Both the position numbers and the translations under genes were made by a program. From Heloderma charlesbogerti (lineage: Eukaryota; Chordata; Lepidosauria; Squamata; Helodermatidae), in assembly GCA_026122225.1 (NCBI GenBank), contig JANEZZ010002354.1:682001-746000 (forward strand): a DNA stretch of 64,000 nt. The letters are read 5' to 3'. Below are positions 1 to 10,172 of the stretch, in pieces (the stretch's first letter is position 1; every line of letters starts with the position of its first letter). Under the pieces are notes generated by a model, which was given only the letters and a program-made list of their open reading frames with translations, was not told where the DNA came from and did not search any database.

Positions 1-786
1 CACAAGTAAGTGGCCACGGGTCCAAAACCTCCTCTCCCAGTGCTACCCTCTGGTACCTGCCAGAGAGGAAGGACCGGAACCACCGCAATACAGTGTCTCC
101 AATGCCCATCCCCTCCAGGCGGTCCAGGAGGATACCGTGGTCAACGGTATCAAAAGCCGCTGAGAGGTCAAGGAGAACAAGGAAGGAGCATTCACCCCTA
201 TCCAGAGCCCTCCTCATATCATCCACCAAGGCGACCAAGGCCGTTTCTGTCCCATGCCCAGGCCTGAAGCCCGACTGAAATGGGTCTAGATAATCAGTTT
301 CTTCCACGTGTGCCTTCAACTGCACCGCCACCACCCGCTCAATCACCTTGCCCCAAAATGGCAGATTTGAGACTGGGCGAAAGTTGTTCAGAACTTGAGG
401 ATCCAAGGAGGGCTTCTTTAAGAGTGGTCTTATCACTGCCTCCTTGAGGGCTGATGGCATTACTCCCCTCCTCAAGGGAGGCGTTCATCACCGCCTTGAT
501 CCCCTCACCCAGTCTCTCTCTGCAGCTCATAATGAGCCAAGATGGGCAAGGATCAAGTAAGCAGGTGGTCGGCCTTACAGATGAAAGCACCTTGTCCACT
601 TCATCAGGAGGAAGAAGCTGGAACCGATCCCACAAAACCGGTTTGCCACAGGCCGCCTCTTGCTCACTAACTGTATCCACAGTGTGCAGAGTAACACACC
701 TGATCTGATCAATTTTATCTGCAAAGTGCCTTGCCAAAGCCTCACAGGAGGCCTTAGAATGCTCCAGTGGTTCCGGAGCCACAGTT
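1..786 (-). mobile_element. LINE-2 (L2) fragment, internal part of ORF2
   Basis: A decayed LINE-2 copy runs on the minus strand from about 786 to beyond the left edge. The translation near 780-340 matches the linker upstream of the reverse transcriptase (EHSKASCEALARHFADKID, then VSEQEAACGKPVLWD). The frame then breaks, and positions 170-130 read as the RT motif SAAFDTVDH followed by a GMGIG-like segment. The same linker occurs in the L2 copy at 35.4-37.1 kb, which supports the family call. The copy has no 3' end inside the window, and several frames are needed to read it, so it is inactive. The right boundary near 786 is judged from loss of similarity. Confidence 0.8.
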
Positions 787-1047
787 CTTCTTCTTTGCTT
801 ACTTGTTTTGGTCAGGACATTGGTTTGCTAATATAGAGAAGCAACATTTCCTGCAATAACAGTTTGGGGTGTTTTACCAACAACCAGGAAAGACACAACA
901 AAAGCCACCTGGGGAAGTCTTGTGCTGATGATGCATTCCAAGGAGATGGATAAGAGATGAGAGGTACCTGGCATTGCAAATAATTATATCTGAAGCTCTG
1001 TGCAGCCATTTAATAATATTTTCACACACCATATGGTCCAGCATAAA
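787..1047. other. unassigned sequence
   Basis: I see no recognisable gene or repeat between the end of the L2 fragment and the MITE-like end that follows. Composition is ordinary and reading frames are short. Confidence 0.5.
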
Positions 1048-1440
1048 ACTAGGGCTGCAATGTTTAGTCGCTCAGTCGGTACCGATTAGAGTAATTTCTT
1101 AAAAATCGACTAAAAAGGTATTCCCAATTAATCAGACAGCATAATTTTTTAATCCTTGTTTTTAAAAATGCAAGTACACATACAATCTGCGGATGGAAAG
1201 TGTCATCCAAAAAGAGGCATCCTGTGCTGTGTGAGAGAAGAGGCAATGCTTCTTCTAAGACAACTGTAGAGAACCCTTCTTGCCCTGAGGGCCGAATTGG
1301 CTCTGGGCAAGCATGTCAGGATGGGGGGCGGGGGGCTCATACCAGCAGTGGGTGAGACCACACCTTGACTGGTAGGTGACACCCCGCTGCTGCATGTGGC
1401 CGCAACATGATTGCCCAGACCCAATTCGCACACTTATACT
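1048..1440. mobile_element. possible hAT-like MITE, left end only
   Basis: The sequence starting TAGGGCTGCAATGTTTAGTC resembles the left ends of widespread vertebrate hAT MITEs (TAGGGCTGCAAC-like termini). The next 60 bases contain AT-rich inverted segments (CGACTAAA-type). No matching right end or 8-bp duplication was found, so the right limit is arbitrary. Part of 1250-1440 may be unrelated. Confidence 0.3.
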
Positions 1441-1823
1441 GACACACTTGCTTGCTCACTCAGTCTTTCATACTTTCTCCTGCCCCCTCTCAACAGACAA
1501 TCCCCGCTCTTGAAAATGCCCCTGGCTGCAATTAGGCTTTCAAAAAGCCTCCATTTGCACTGTAAGGGTGTGTGTGTCTGAGCTGAGACCGATTTGCGGC
1601 ACATGCACACAGCCCCACCAGCAGCAACCTGCTACTTCCTTTATTATGGTTGTCTTTTTCCTCCTGGGAAGAGGCCTCTGGGGGATCTTCCACCTCCGTT
1701 ACCAAAATAACTTGGCCAGCCTTCAGTACTCCACACCTTGTCTTGGAGAAGGTGGGGGGCACCATTTGCTCTTCCACTTCAGGCAGCAAAAAGTCTTGGA
1801 CCAGCCCTGTGCTTGCATCACCT

Positions 1824-1824
<1 letters not shown>

Positions 1825-1853
<29 letters not shown>
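1825..1853. repeat. (AG)n microsatellite
   Basis: Uninterrupted AG dinucleotide tract of about 29 bp. Open frames through it translate to runs of RE or LS and are artefacts. Confidence 0.95.
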
Positions 1854-1856
<3 letters not shown>

Positions 1857-1921
1857 GACACTACTTTTTCTGGAATGACTGTTTTTCTCATATGCAAGTT
1901 TTGCAGATGTAACTGTCTGAT

Positions 1922-2110
1922 TCATTTTTATTATTTATGTATTTATTTATTACATTTACATTCCACCATTTTTCCTCTTACAAGGAACCCAAGGCGGCTT
2001 ACATGGTCCTCTTTCTCCACTCCATTTTATCCTCACAATGACCTGTGAGGTAGGGTAGCCTGGCCCAATGAGATTCATGGCTGGGTGGGGACTTGAACTT
2101 GAACAGACTT
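1922..2110 (-). mobile_element. tRNA-type SINE fragment, minus strand
   Basis: The segment begins with an ATTT-rich tail, then reads AACCCAAGGCGGCTTACATG, ATTTTATCCTCACAA and CATGGCTGGGTGGGGACTTG. It is the reverse complement of the body of the SINE at 46616-46835 (CCCACTCAGCCATGAAGC, GGATAAAATGGAGAGAAGGA, TGCCTTGGGTTCTTTGGA). The tRNA-like head is mostly missing here. Confidence 0.65.
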
Positions 2111-2503
2111 GGAGGGCAGCAGGTTGGGGAAGGCTGTTCTAAGGTGAGAAGAAGCTGCCAGGTATTAAAATGCTCCTTATTTAAAGCATCTAAGCCTTTC
2201 CTAAGGAATTCTAATAACCCTGGGAACATAATTGGTGGGTGTGAGACAAGTGCTTTGAAAAGTGGCAATTACCTACGGTGCGTCTTCCAAGTACATTTCT
2301 CTGTTTATGCGGTAATATCTTAATTATAATAAAAACAGACTCACTTTAAACACTTCAACAGTTTTTCCTCAATCGGTGACCTGGAGGTTGTTTCCTTTCA
2401 CAATCCTTGACCTACTTACCCCAGAGCAAATCTATTGAAGTCAGTAAGACTGCTCTGGAGTCAATAGTTGGGAGATTGTAGTAATACTGTATATCATATA
2501 AAA

Positions 2504-3000
2504 TAGGGCTGTGCACAGCCCCCTTCACTTCACTTCGGATGCTGCTTTGGACCTTCTGTAGTGGCCCTACTTTGCTTCGGACTGATTCAGACCAAAGCGA
2601 GATCTGGACATCCAAATCACTCATTTGGGGCATTTTCCCATTGACTTGCATGGGAAAACAGAAAAAAGCCATAACCTTTTGGGTTTTCATGATACATACA
2701 TGAAATCTGAGAAACTATCAGCTGCCCTGGAGGGCATCCCACATGCCAAAGTTCAGACAGTTTGGCCTACTGGTTTTTGTGCAAGGTGCAGGTGAAATTT
2801 GATTTTTTCAAGGAAATATCTCAAAGCAAATAGCTATAACTTTTCACTGCTTGCACAGAAGTACATGGAAGGTGGGGAACACACCGCCCCTCTGGAGGGC
2901 ATCCCACCTGCAAATTTCAGTTTGGCTGAGGGGTTTTTGTTTTACCTAGGCACAGGTAAAGTGTGCTGTTCTCAGAAGCTCAAACCAAAGTTCATAAAGG
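2504..3000 (+). mobile_element. hAT-like MITE of the TAGGGCTGTGCA family, truncated
   Basis: The left end is TAGGGCTGTGCACAGCCCCC. It matches the termini of the complete element at 17045-17885 and the isolated right end at 28966. The interior contains repeated near-copies of GGAGGGCATCCCACMTGC (2730 and 2900). No right end or target duplication is visible, so I treat it as truncated near 3000. Confidence 0.5.
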
Positions 3001-3013
3001 GATAATCAAGTTA

Positions 3014-3458
3014 GGGTGCAATCTTATGGCTGCTAGTCAGCGGCTAGACGGCCATAGGATAAGTCAGTTTCCAGGAAACGACCTCGAAGCCCTCGCTCTG
3101 AGGTTGGTTCCCTGAGAACTGACCTCCACCCCCTCCCATGCTGTCTCATAGGCAGTGGATCGGCCCTGCACTCCGCGCTCGTAAGAGGAGCATGGAGTGG
3201 CAAAAAACAGGGCATTCCTGGGGATGGAGCAGGGCAGGGAGGGCAGAAGTGCCATTCTGATGCTTCCTATGCACCGACCGGCATCCCCCCCCCCGCTCCG
3301 ACTTCCTGCAGCTAGACAGCCAAAATCGGCTTCCCAGCGAATGCAGGGCAGCTGAAGTATGGAGGGAATAATCCCCTCTGTGCTGGTCCTGCCCTGCATT
3401 GGATAGGCGGTCCTCTCCAAGTTTGGAGGCAGCCACCAATCCTGATAGGATTGTGCCC
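3014..3458. mobile_element. MITE with GGGTGCAATC termini (Harbinger-like?), copy 1
   Basis: The ends are inverted repeats: GGGTGCAATCTTATGG on the left and the complement of ATAGGATTGTGCCC on the right. The left end is preceded by TTA and the right followed by TTT, a weak three-base duplication of the kind made by PIF/Harbinger elements. A second copy lies at 12648-13036, with the same CAGCGGCTAGACGGCC-like subterminal motif. Superfamily is an inference; no transposase is encoded. Confidence 0.55.
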
Positions 3459-3519
3459 TTTGGTGTTGAAACAGTGAGGAGGTCACTGTCCCTAAAGTCT
3501 GCAGTAGGTTTCTTTGAAG

Positions 3520-4485
3520 TGCAAATGTATTTATTTTTTATTTTTTATTCATTGAAAACATTTGTATCCTGCCCTATATCATTATGATCTCAGGCAGGCA
3601 TACAGATAAAATCAATTTAAGCAGTATAAAACAGTAAATAATTTAAATAGCTAAAAATTTACTAAACCATTAAACAAGTTAAGACCAATTAAAATTTAAA
3701 ACAACAAAACAGTCAAAACAGGTTGCTACTTTAGGGAATGCATATTAGCCCTCAAAGGCTTTGGTAAAAAGCCATGCTTTTACTTGGCACCAAAATGAGA
3801 TCAATGTCTGTGCCAATCGGGCCTCCAAGGGGAGGGCATTCCACAACCAGGGTAGCAGAAAAGGCCCTCTCCCATGTCCCACCGTGGTGTATGTGTTGCA
3901 CTGGAGGAGGGCCCCTCCAACAGATCTCAGTCCTTGGGCAGGCATATATAGGGAGAGGCGGCGCTCCCTCAAATACTGAGGTCTCAAGCCACTTAGGGCT
4001 TTAAATGTCATCAACAAAACCTTGAATTCCAACTGGAAACATATAGGCAGCCAGTGCTATTCCTTTAAAACTGGTGTTATATGATTTTTATGAGGTAGTC
4101 CAGTCAGCAGTCTAGCTCCTGTATTTTGTGCCAGCTGCAACTGCTGAGTCATCTTCAAGGGCAGCCCCACACAAAGTGCATTGCAGTAGTCTGGGAAGTT
4201 ACCAGTGCATTTACTACTGTGGCTAGATTATCCCTGTCCAGGAAAGGCCGTAGCTGGCAGATCAGCCGAAGCTGGCCCCAAGTACTCTGCGCTATGGAGT
4301 CCACCTGGGGCTCCTGTGACAGGTATAGATCTAGGAGTAGTCCCAAGCTATGAACCTGCTCCATCAGGGGGAGTGCAACCCCATCCAGGACAGGTCACTT
4401 ACCCAATTCCCAGACTCAGGAACCACCAATCCACAGAGCTTCCATCTTGTCAGGATTTAGCTTCAGATTATTGGCCTTCATCCGG
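3520..4485 (-). mobile_element. LINE-2-like 3' part, minus strand (split by a family A insertion)
   Basis: The minus strand reads as the C-terminal part of a LINE-2 ORF2. Around 4030-3745 it gives LMTFKALSGLRPQYLRER, then a HGRGPFLLPWLWNALPLE segment and KAWLFTKAFEG. Upstream, 4364-4155 gives QLRLICQLRPFLDRDNLATV. An AT-rich tail with (TTTTTA) units lies at 3525-3550. The copy is interrupted at 4494 by a palindromic element and resumes at 5433. Frameshifts separate the pieces, so it is a fossil. Confidence 0.8.
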
Positions 4486-4493
4486 CCCATTAT

Positions 4494-5432
4494 TAGGGGT
4501 GCACGAAAGTCACTTACCTGGTCTCGCAGCTTGCTTGCTTCGCAGTGGGGGGGAGGCGCTTCGCTGCTCCCCCCGAAGTTCAGGCTGGGGGAGGGAGGCT
4601 TCCCTCCTCGCCCAGCCGAAATTCAGGCCGGGGGGGAGGCTTCCTGCCTCGCCCGGCCGAAATTCAGGCCGGGGAGAAGCGCCCTGTCTCCCCGGCCGCG
4701 AACTTCAAAAGAAAAAAAAAATGCCCCTGTGATAGGCTACGTAGCGATTAACGTAGCCTATCACGGCTAGATCTACAAAGTCAGCCATGATAGGCTACGT
4801 TAATCATCATATAGCCTATCACGGGTGACTTTGGAAAAAAAAAAAAAAAGGGTGTACGCAAATGGCGGCCCCCATAGGGAGCCGCCATTCGCGTTCCTTA
4901 TTTGGTCCCTGTAGTCTACATAAAGATTTATATAGACTATTTGCGTTGCCCTTATTTTCGCCGTAGTCTATGTAAATCTTTACGTAGACTACAGGGACCA
5001 AATAAGCAACGCGAATGGCGGCTCCCTATGGGAGCCGCCATTAGCCGTAGGCGCTTTTTTTTTTTTTTAAGTCACCCATGATAGGCTATGTGACGATTAA
5101 TGTAGCCTATCACGGCTGACTTTGTAAATCTAGCCGTGATAGGCTACGTTAATCGTTAGGTAGCCTATCACAGGGGTGTTTGTTTGTTTTTTTACTTTGC
5201 TTGTAATGGCGGCGGTGGCAGCCGGTCGAAAGACCGGCTGCCACCCCTGCCCCTGACGAAGACCTGCCAAACCACCACCGGGACCCACCGCCGGGAGGGA
5301 CATTCGTGAAAGGTAAGTCCCATCCCGGGGGGGCGGGGGGCGGAGAAGTTCTCCCCGAACAACCTTCGGAGGACCGAATGCGTTGGCACTCGGCCCCCCA
5401 AAGTTTCGGGGAGAAATTCTCCCCCATCCCTA
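4494..5432 (+). mobile_element. family A palindromic hAT-like element, copy A1 (complete)
   Basis: Termini TAGGGGTG and CATCCCTA are flanked by a perfect 8-bp duplication CCCATTAT (4486-4493 and 5433-5440). The left end domain (A) has CACTTACCTG at 4511-4520. The right end domain (B) has AGGTAAGTCC at 5311-5320. Both are 5' splice donors pointing outward. Between them about 450 bp (4724-5177) forms one large imperfect palindrome built of smaller hairpins with the stem GTGATAGGCTACGT. The centre near 4950 has lost one half of the middle hairpin. The element sits inside a minus-strand L2 copy. No transposase is encoded. Confidence 0.85.
4724..5177. repeat. large compound palindrome of copy A1
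   Basis: The left edge CCCCTGTGATAGGCTAC is mirrored by TAGCCTATCACAGGGG at the right edge. Moving inward, each arm holds GATAGGC hairpins, a poly-T/A tract, a GGCGGCCCCCATAGGGAGC hairpin and a TAGTCTACGTAAA hairpin. The arms differ by point changes and small gaps. Confidence 0.8.
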
Positions 5433-5595
5433 CCCATTATAGCCTCCAGGCGCTGGTCCAGCACCTTCACTGCCTCAGCCGACTCTGATGACAAGGAGAA
5501 ATAGAGCAGAGTATCATCAGCATACTGGTGACACCCCACCCCAAAACTCCTAATGACCTCACCCAATGGCTTCATAAGTGGTTTAATTAGACCTT
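5433..5595 (-). mobile_element. LINE-2 RT fragment containing YADD, continuation across A1
   Basis: On the minus strand 5595-5440 reads KPLGEVIRSFGVGCHQYADD followed by TLLYFSLSSES. This is the catalytic YADD region of a LINE-2 reverse transcriptase. It continues the L2 copy at 3520-4485 after removal of element A1 and one 8-bp duplication. The upstream limit is where the AT-rich palindromic sequence begins. Confidence 0.8.
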
Positions 5596-5800
5596 TTATG
5601 CTTGCAATTTTGCGCAAATTGCATGGTTTACAGTCACAATTCTGCACAAATCATGATTTCCATAAATATTTGTACCCACAATTTTGCGCAAATCATGATT
5701 TGCACATTCTTTTAAAAAAGCAGGAAACCGTGACCTGGCCTGACTCATCACACAGTGAGTTGTGCCAACTTGGGGCTGCACGAGCCAGAGTCTAGGGGCC
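5596..5800. repeat. AT-rich repeat with AATTTTGCGCAAAT palindromes
   Basis: Three near-copies of CAATTTTGCGCAAATCATG are spaced along 5600-5700. They are followed by ACCTGGCCTGACTCATCACA and a GCTGCACGAGCC motif. The same order (CAATTTTGCACAAATCATGG, ACCTGACCTGCTGCTCAG, CTTGGGGTCATC) recurs at 28980-29272, where the right side ends in CATCCCTA. It is therefore probably a truncated MITE. Confidence 0.45.
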
Positions 5801-6032
5801 GAGCTGGGGAAAATTCACTGAGCTCTACCCTCCCCAAACGGGGAGGGTAGACCAATGATTCAAGACTAGACCAATGTGGATTCAAAACACCAAAGTTTGC
5901 TCCCCCTTGTAGCCCATTAGTCTGTCCAATTTAGACAGCCAGGACATGTGTTTCTTGACATGGTGTCTCAACATAGTAGCAGTTTCAATTTGCAAAGCTG
6001 ATGACCAGCAGGGCTGGAAATACATCCAAAAG
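5801..6032. other. unassigned sequence
   Basis: A short palindrome (CTACCCTCCCCAAACGGGGAGGGTAG) lies at 5824-5850. Otherwise no gene or repeat was recognised. Confidence 0.4.
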
Positions 6033-6240
6033 TAGAGATGGCTGAATCTATCAATTTCAGTTTTGCTCTGATTCTCCTTTTCCTTAGCGTAAGTTAGTTT
6101 CGGGCCATTTCCACATTGGTTTGTGAATTCAGCAACAGCAACAACAAAAAGGCCACATGAAAATGCATAGGAATTTTTGTGTGCATTTCTCCCAAGATTT
6201 GAACTCAGATTTCAGTCCAGCAAAATATCCAGTGCATCCC
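6033..6240 (+). mobile_element. TAGAGATG-type MITE, left portion
   Basis: The segment starts TAGAGATGGCTGAATCTATC. The complement of this start closes the related element at 53584-54022 (GATTCAGCCATCTCTA). The body contains AAAATGCATAGGAATTTTTG and AACTCAGATTTCAG motifs typical of that AT-rich family. No right end or duplication was seen. Confidence 0.4.
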
Positions 6241-6952
6241 ATTGGCTCTCTAATGTAATCTGAAAAAAGCGACATCCAATATAGAGCACAGACGTGATAT
6301 ATGGAAAAGAAAAGCTGGAGAATCTCAGATCTGTTCTACCTCTAGATGCTGGAATCCATAGATGCTGCTGATTTTTTCCCCCAGAAAAAACATTCTGAGA
6401 GCATTGTCAAGCTATAGCCTTTGACATATGGTTATTATAGCTGTTGCTGTGTGCAATCAAAGCAAGATGTGGCTTGTCTAGTACACCATGCAAAGGTGAA
6501 CAGCCACATGAAGGAAGATGCAAGCAATGCAATCCATTAGAGTCCATTTACAAACTAGCAGATACTTTACAGACATTCAACAGACGTTCAATCAAATCGT
6601 AATCTCAGAAAACTGCCAGCAATAAAACCCATAAATTAAAATCAAGTTACATAAGCATGACTTGATGAACCTGATGTAATCTGATGGCATGAGATGCATA
6701 TCCTACATTAAGTCACCAGTTCCCCTCCTTTTCTCTTATCTCTTAATAATGGGGCAGAGACTGCCCAGCAAGTGGCTTTATAGCTGATATGTTTATCTAC
6801 TTACAGCTCAATAAACTCTGAAACCTGGATGCTGTTTTATAGTGGATTATTTGTCATTAATTTCTTTTTACCACATCACCTTTTTTATTAACAAATTGGT
6901 GGCCTCAGTAGCCTTCATAATAATAGCTGGGCAATTCCTCCATTGCCGTGGG
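6241..6952. other. single-copy-looking sequence, no gene recognised
   Basis: AT-rich sequence without hallmark repeats. The only long frames are short and have low-complexity or no recognisable features. Confidence 0.4.
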
Positions 6953-6954
6953 AT

Positions 6955-6955
6955 G

Positions 6956-6986
<31 letters not shown>

Positions 6987-6989
6987 ATG

Positions 6990-7032
<43 letters not shown>

Positions 7033-7040
7033 AACACACA
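6955..7040. repeat. compound microsatellite (TG)n(TGCG)n(CT)n(CA)n
   Basis: Four adjacent simple repeats: TG, GTGC, CT and CA tracts in order. A frame of 124 codons crosses it but consists of the repeat plus unrelated flank. Confidence 0.95.
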
Positions 7041-7289
7041 GAGCACCACGGAGTCACTCCATTTACATAAGCCTGGTCTTTGATGCCCTAGCAGGGCCAG
7101 TATCATCACACAGCATCCTCAGGGCCCCAGAATCACTGCTGGACCCATTGCTGCTGTCTGTGCTCCCCACCCCCCTGAGTCAGGTGTCTAGATGTGGGAA
7201 CACCCTACCATTTTAATGTCCCACAATCCTCCTGGCATTGCATCACCCTGTGGCATTGTGGGAAATTAAAAGAGTAGGTGGCTCCCAGT

Positions 7290-8352
7290 CACCTATTTAT
7301 TTATCTGTTTATTTATTTAAAACATTTCTTGGCCACCTTCAGGGCAGAAGCCCACCCAAGGTGGCATACAACAATAAAACACGTAATAAAAACTGACATG
7401 GTATTAATAATAGTAAAAAATGGCATAAAAACAGCAACACCAGCAAACCCTCTAAAAAACAGCAAACACCAGCATAAAATAAAACTTACAACACAGAACA
7501 GACAACTGTAGCCACAACTCAGTCTGATAAAACATAATCAGGGGAAGGCTGGAGTAAAAGTATGTTTTCAGGGCGTTCTTAAAAGCCCATGATGATGGGG
7601 CCTGCTGGACCCCCAATGGCAACTTATTCCAGAGGTGCAGGGCCACTCAGAAAAGGCCCTCATTTGTGTGGTCACCCACTTAACTGCCCCCACAGGTGGC
7701 AAATGGGAAGAGCCTATCTTGCTGATCTTAAAGTGTGGGCAGCTGACATGGGTGAAGGCAGCCCCTCAACTAATTTGGTCGCAATGTGTTTAAGGCCTTG
7801 AAGTTCAAAAACAGCACTTTAAGTTGGGCTCCAAAACACACTGGTAACCAGTGCAGCTGGTGCAGTATAGGCATTATGTGACGCCTCACTCCCACCAACA
7901 GTCGGGTGGCTGTATTCTGCAGCAGCTGAAATTTCTGAACCGACTGTTAATTAAAAAAAGAAACTTTTATTTCTTTTCCAAAACAAGATTAAACAAACCA
8001 CTAACAAGAAAAACATAGTTTCTGAACTAACTACAAAGGCAGCCCCACAATCAACACTTTACAGTAGTCCAGCCTGGATGTCACTAGTGCATGGATAACT
8101 GAGGCAAGGCCTGTCCTCTCCAGACAGGGCCACAGCAGGCATAACAGCCTAAGCTGGTAAAATGCACTTTTGGACTTCACAGCCACCTGGGCTTCCCAGT
8201 TGGTGCAAAGTCCCAGAGGACTCCCAGACTACATACTTGGTCTTGTAGGGGGAGTGCAACCCCATCTAACACCATTGGTAAACCAGAGTAGTTGGTTTCC
8301 CAAACCACAGTACCTCCATCTTGTCTGGATTAACTTTCAGCTTGTTTACTTT
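7290..8352 (-). mobile_element. LINE-2 3' part, minus strand (split by family A copy A2)
   Basis: The 3' tail is ATTT-rich (7290-7320), followed by GGCCACCTTCAGGGCAG. The minus strand around 7646-7560 gives MALHLWNKLPLGVQQAPSSW and FKNALKTYF, the C terminus of an L2 ORF2. Near 8340-8270 it reads KVNPDKMEVLWFGKPTTL, upstream of the tail. The copy is broken by the insertion at 8361 and continues at 8933. Confidence 0.75.
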
Positions 8353-8360
8353 CACCCATC

Positions 8361-8932
8361 TAGGGATGAACGAATCCCTTACCTGGCTCAATGCAGGGGC
8401 ATCCGCGGTGGGGGGGAGGCGCTCCGCCCCTCCCCCTGGAATCCTCCCTGGCTGGTTCCGTTCCGCGGTGGCTCTGCAGAGCCACCGGCCAGGGCCATCC
8501 GCAGCTGGAGTTCTGGCTGCGGCCGGGCTACTGTGGCCGCAAATGGCGGCTGTCATAGCGGCCGCCATTTGCATCCTGCCAGGCTGCTGTGATAGGCTAT
8601 GTAAGTATTTATATAAGTTTGCAGGGATGCAAACGGCGGCCACTACGCTGTTTGCGCCCCTGCTCTTTCCGTGATAGGCTACAGAAATACTTAAGTAGCC
8701 TATCACGGCAGTCTGGCAGGATGCAAATGGTGGCCGCTACAACGGCCGCCATTTGTGGCCGCAGCAGCCAGCCGAGAGGCCAGCCGCCACCGCCGGAGCC
8801 GCCGCCATTTGCTGCTGGAGCCGTCGCGGGGTGGCGGGGGGTGGGAGGCCGTTCCGCCACGGGTTTCGGGGGGCCGAATGCCAGTGCATTCAGCCTCACT
8901 GAAATCCGTGGCAGAATTCTCTGCCATCCCTA
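8361..8932 (+). mobile_element. family A palindromic hAT-like element, copy A2 (complete)
   Basis: Termini TAGGGATG and CATCCCTA are flanked by a perfect 8-bp duplication CACCCATC (8353-8360, 8933-8940). The A end carries CCTTACCTGG. The interior has GCAAATGGCGGC-type and GATAGGCTA-type hairpins, with partly decayed centres. It is 572 bp and lacks the long TAGTCTACG arm of the largest copies. It lies in a different L2 copy from A1, but at almost the same L2 position. Confidence 0.85.
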
Positions 8933-9300
8933 CACCCATCCCCAAACAGCCTCCAGATACTGATTCTTGAGTTGGACAGCCTCCCTGGGACGTGTAGGTG
9001 CAAATGAATAGAGCTGAGTGTCATCCGCACACTGATGACACCTGTCCCCAAACCTTCTGATGACTTCCCCTAATGGTTTTATATACATGTTAAAAAGCAT
9101 GGGGGACAGGATGGAACTTTGCAACACCCCACAGGTCAATGGCCAGGGAGAGGGAGTGGAACAGAAGTCCTCCAGCACCACCTTCTAAGAGTGTTCCTCC
9201 AGAAATGGCTGGAACCGCTTTAAAACCATGCCTCCCAAGCCCAGCCGAGATAAATGATTCAGAAGGATACCATGGTCAATGGTATTGAAAGCCTAGCACA
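8933..9300 (-). mobile_element. LINE-2 RT fragment, continuation across A2
   Basis: The minus strand 9181-8940 reads CGVLQSSILSPMLFNMYIKP then LGEVIRRFGDRCHQCADDTQ. These are the GVLQGSxLSPxLF and YADD motifs of L2 reverse transcriptase, with the catalytic tyrosine changed to cysteine (CADD). Further upstream, 9290-9260 reads an AFNTIDH-like remnant. The copy is inactive. Confidence 0.8.
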
Positions 9301-9447
9301 GATTGCAGCACTGCTGTCTTCCTCACCAGCTTGCCAGCTGGGGGCATTGATGAAGGAGGTGGTCCATGAGTAGGCACTTTGCCAGAGAAATGGTGCTGAA
9401 TATTTGGAGGAAGTGGCCTTTTTTTTCTAGGGTGGTGTTGGTGGTGG

Positions 9448-9797
9448 TAGGGATGGACAGGCACCCCAACGCCCGACTGGGTTCTCCAAGCACCTGCACT
9501 GCCCATGGCCCTGCTCATTCCCCCCCCCCATAAATGGGCTATTTACACCTGTAATCTTTCATATATGTGCAAGTCATGGCACCATTTTGCATATAGCTCT
9601 ATTTGCACACATTCCGGATTGCCACGTTTTTCATAAAATGGTGATTGCAGTGCTGGAGGATGGGGCCCAGGTGAGTGTGGCCGGCTCACTGAGCATGGCA
9701 AGGGAGTAGAGCAGGGGCAGGGGCTTGGCAGGAATGGCTCAGAGGCATGGGAGTCCACTGGACTCCCAGACCAAATCAGATGCCTGCGCCATCCCTA
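9448..9797. mobile_element. family B hAT-like MITE (350 bp)
   Basis: Ends TAGGGATG and CATCCCTA are flanked by GGTGGTGG (9440-9447) and GGTAGTGG (9798-9805), a 7/8 match. The right end (GGACTCCCAGACCAAATC before the terminus) matches the right ends of the elements at 30052 and 40430 (GGATTCCCAGACTGAACTGG). An outward donor CCCAGGTGAGTG lies near 9666. The interior has ATATGTGCAAGTCATGG and TTTTGCATATAGC, decayed versions of the family's alternating purine-pyrimidine hairpins. Confidence 0.7.
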
Positions 9798-9805
9798 GGT
9801 AGTGG

Positions 9806-10068
9806 TGAGAAAAAGGAAAATCTCAGACATTTTCTTAGAAAAATGTCACCTGAGAAAAGTTGGCTCAGTTCTAGCATACTTTCTCTGAGAACATAAAGGC
9901 CCCATTTTGCTCTCCAGGTTAACAGGGGAATGGCTTTCATGGGCAGAGGTGGAGTCGAGTGGTTGAGAGATGTATGTAGTCAAGGCAAAGGCAGCTGGAT
10001 TGCTTTGGTGGAATGGGTGAGATGATCACATTTGGGAAGCGCTATCCATCTTTGGATTACAGCAGGGG
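9806..10068. other. unassigned sequence
   Basis: No recognised gene or repeat. Confidence 0.4.
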
Positions 10069-10172
10069 GCCCTCCAGATGTTGTTGGACTATAACTCCCA
10101 CCACCCGTGACCTTTGGGAATGGTGACTGTGGCTGATGGGAGTTGGAGTCCACTAATGCCTGGAGAGACACC
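10069..10172. repeat. short palindromic MITE (CCAGATGTTGTTGGACTATA family)
   Basis: The left arm CCAGATGTTGTTGGACTATA and CTCCCACCA is mirrored by ATGGGAGTTGGAGTCCA and CTGGAGAG on the right. Related copies are at 30947-31062, 52117-52222 and 59878-59970. This is a roughly 100-bp foldback repeat. Confidence 0.7.

Noticed and set aside
4724..5177. Regularly spaced GATAGGC repeats resembling a CRISPR array
   Set aside because: The repeats alternate in orientation, form hairpins and have no unique spacers of constant length. The DNA is clearly vertebrate.
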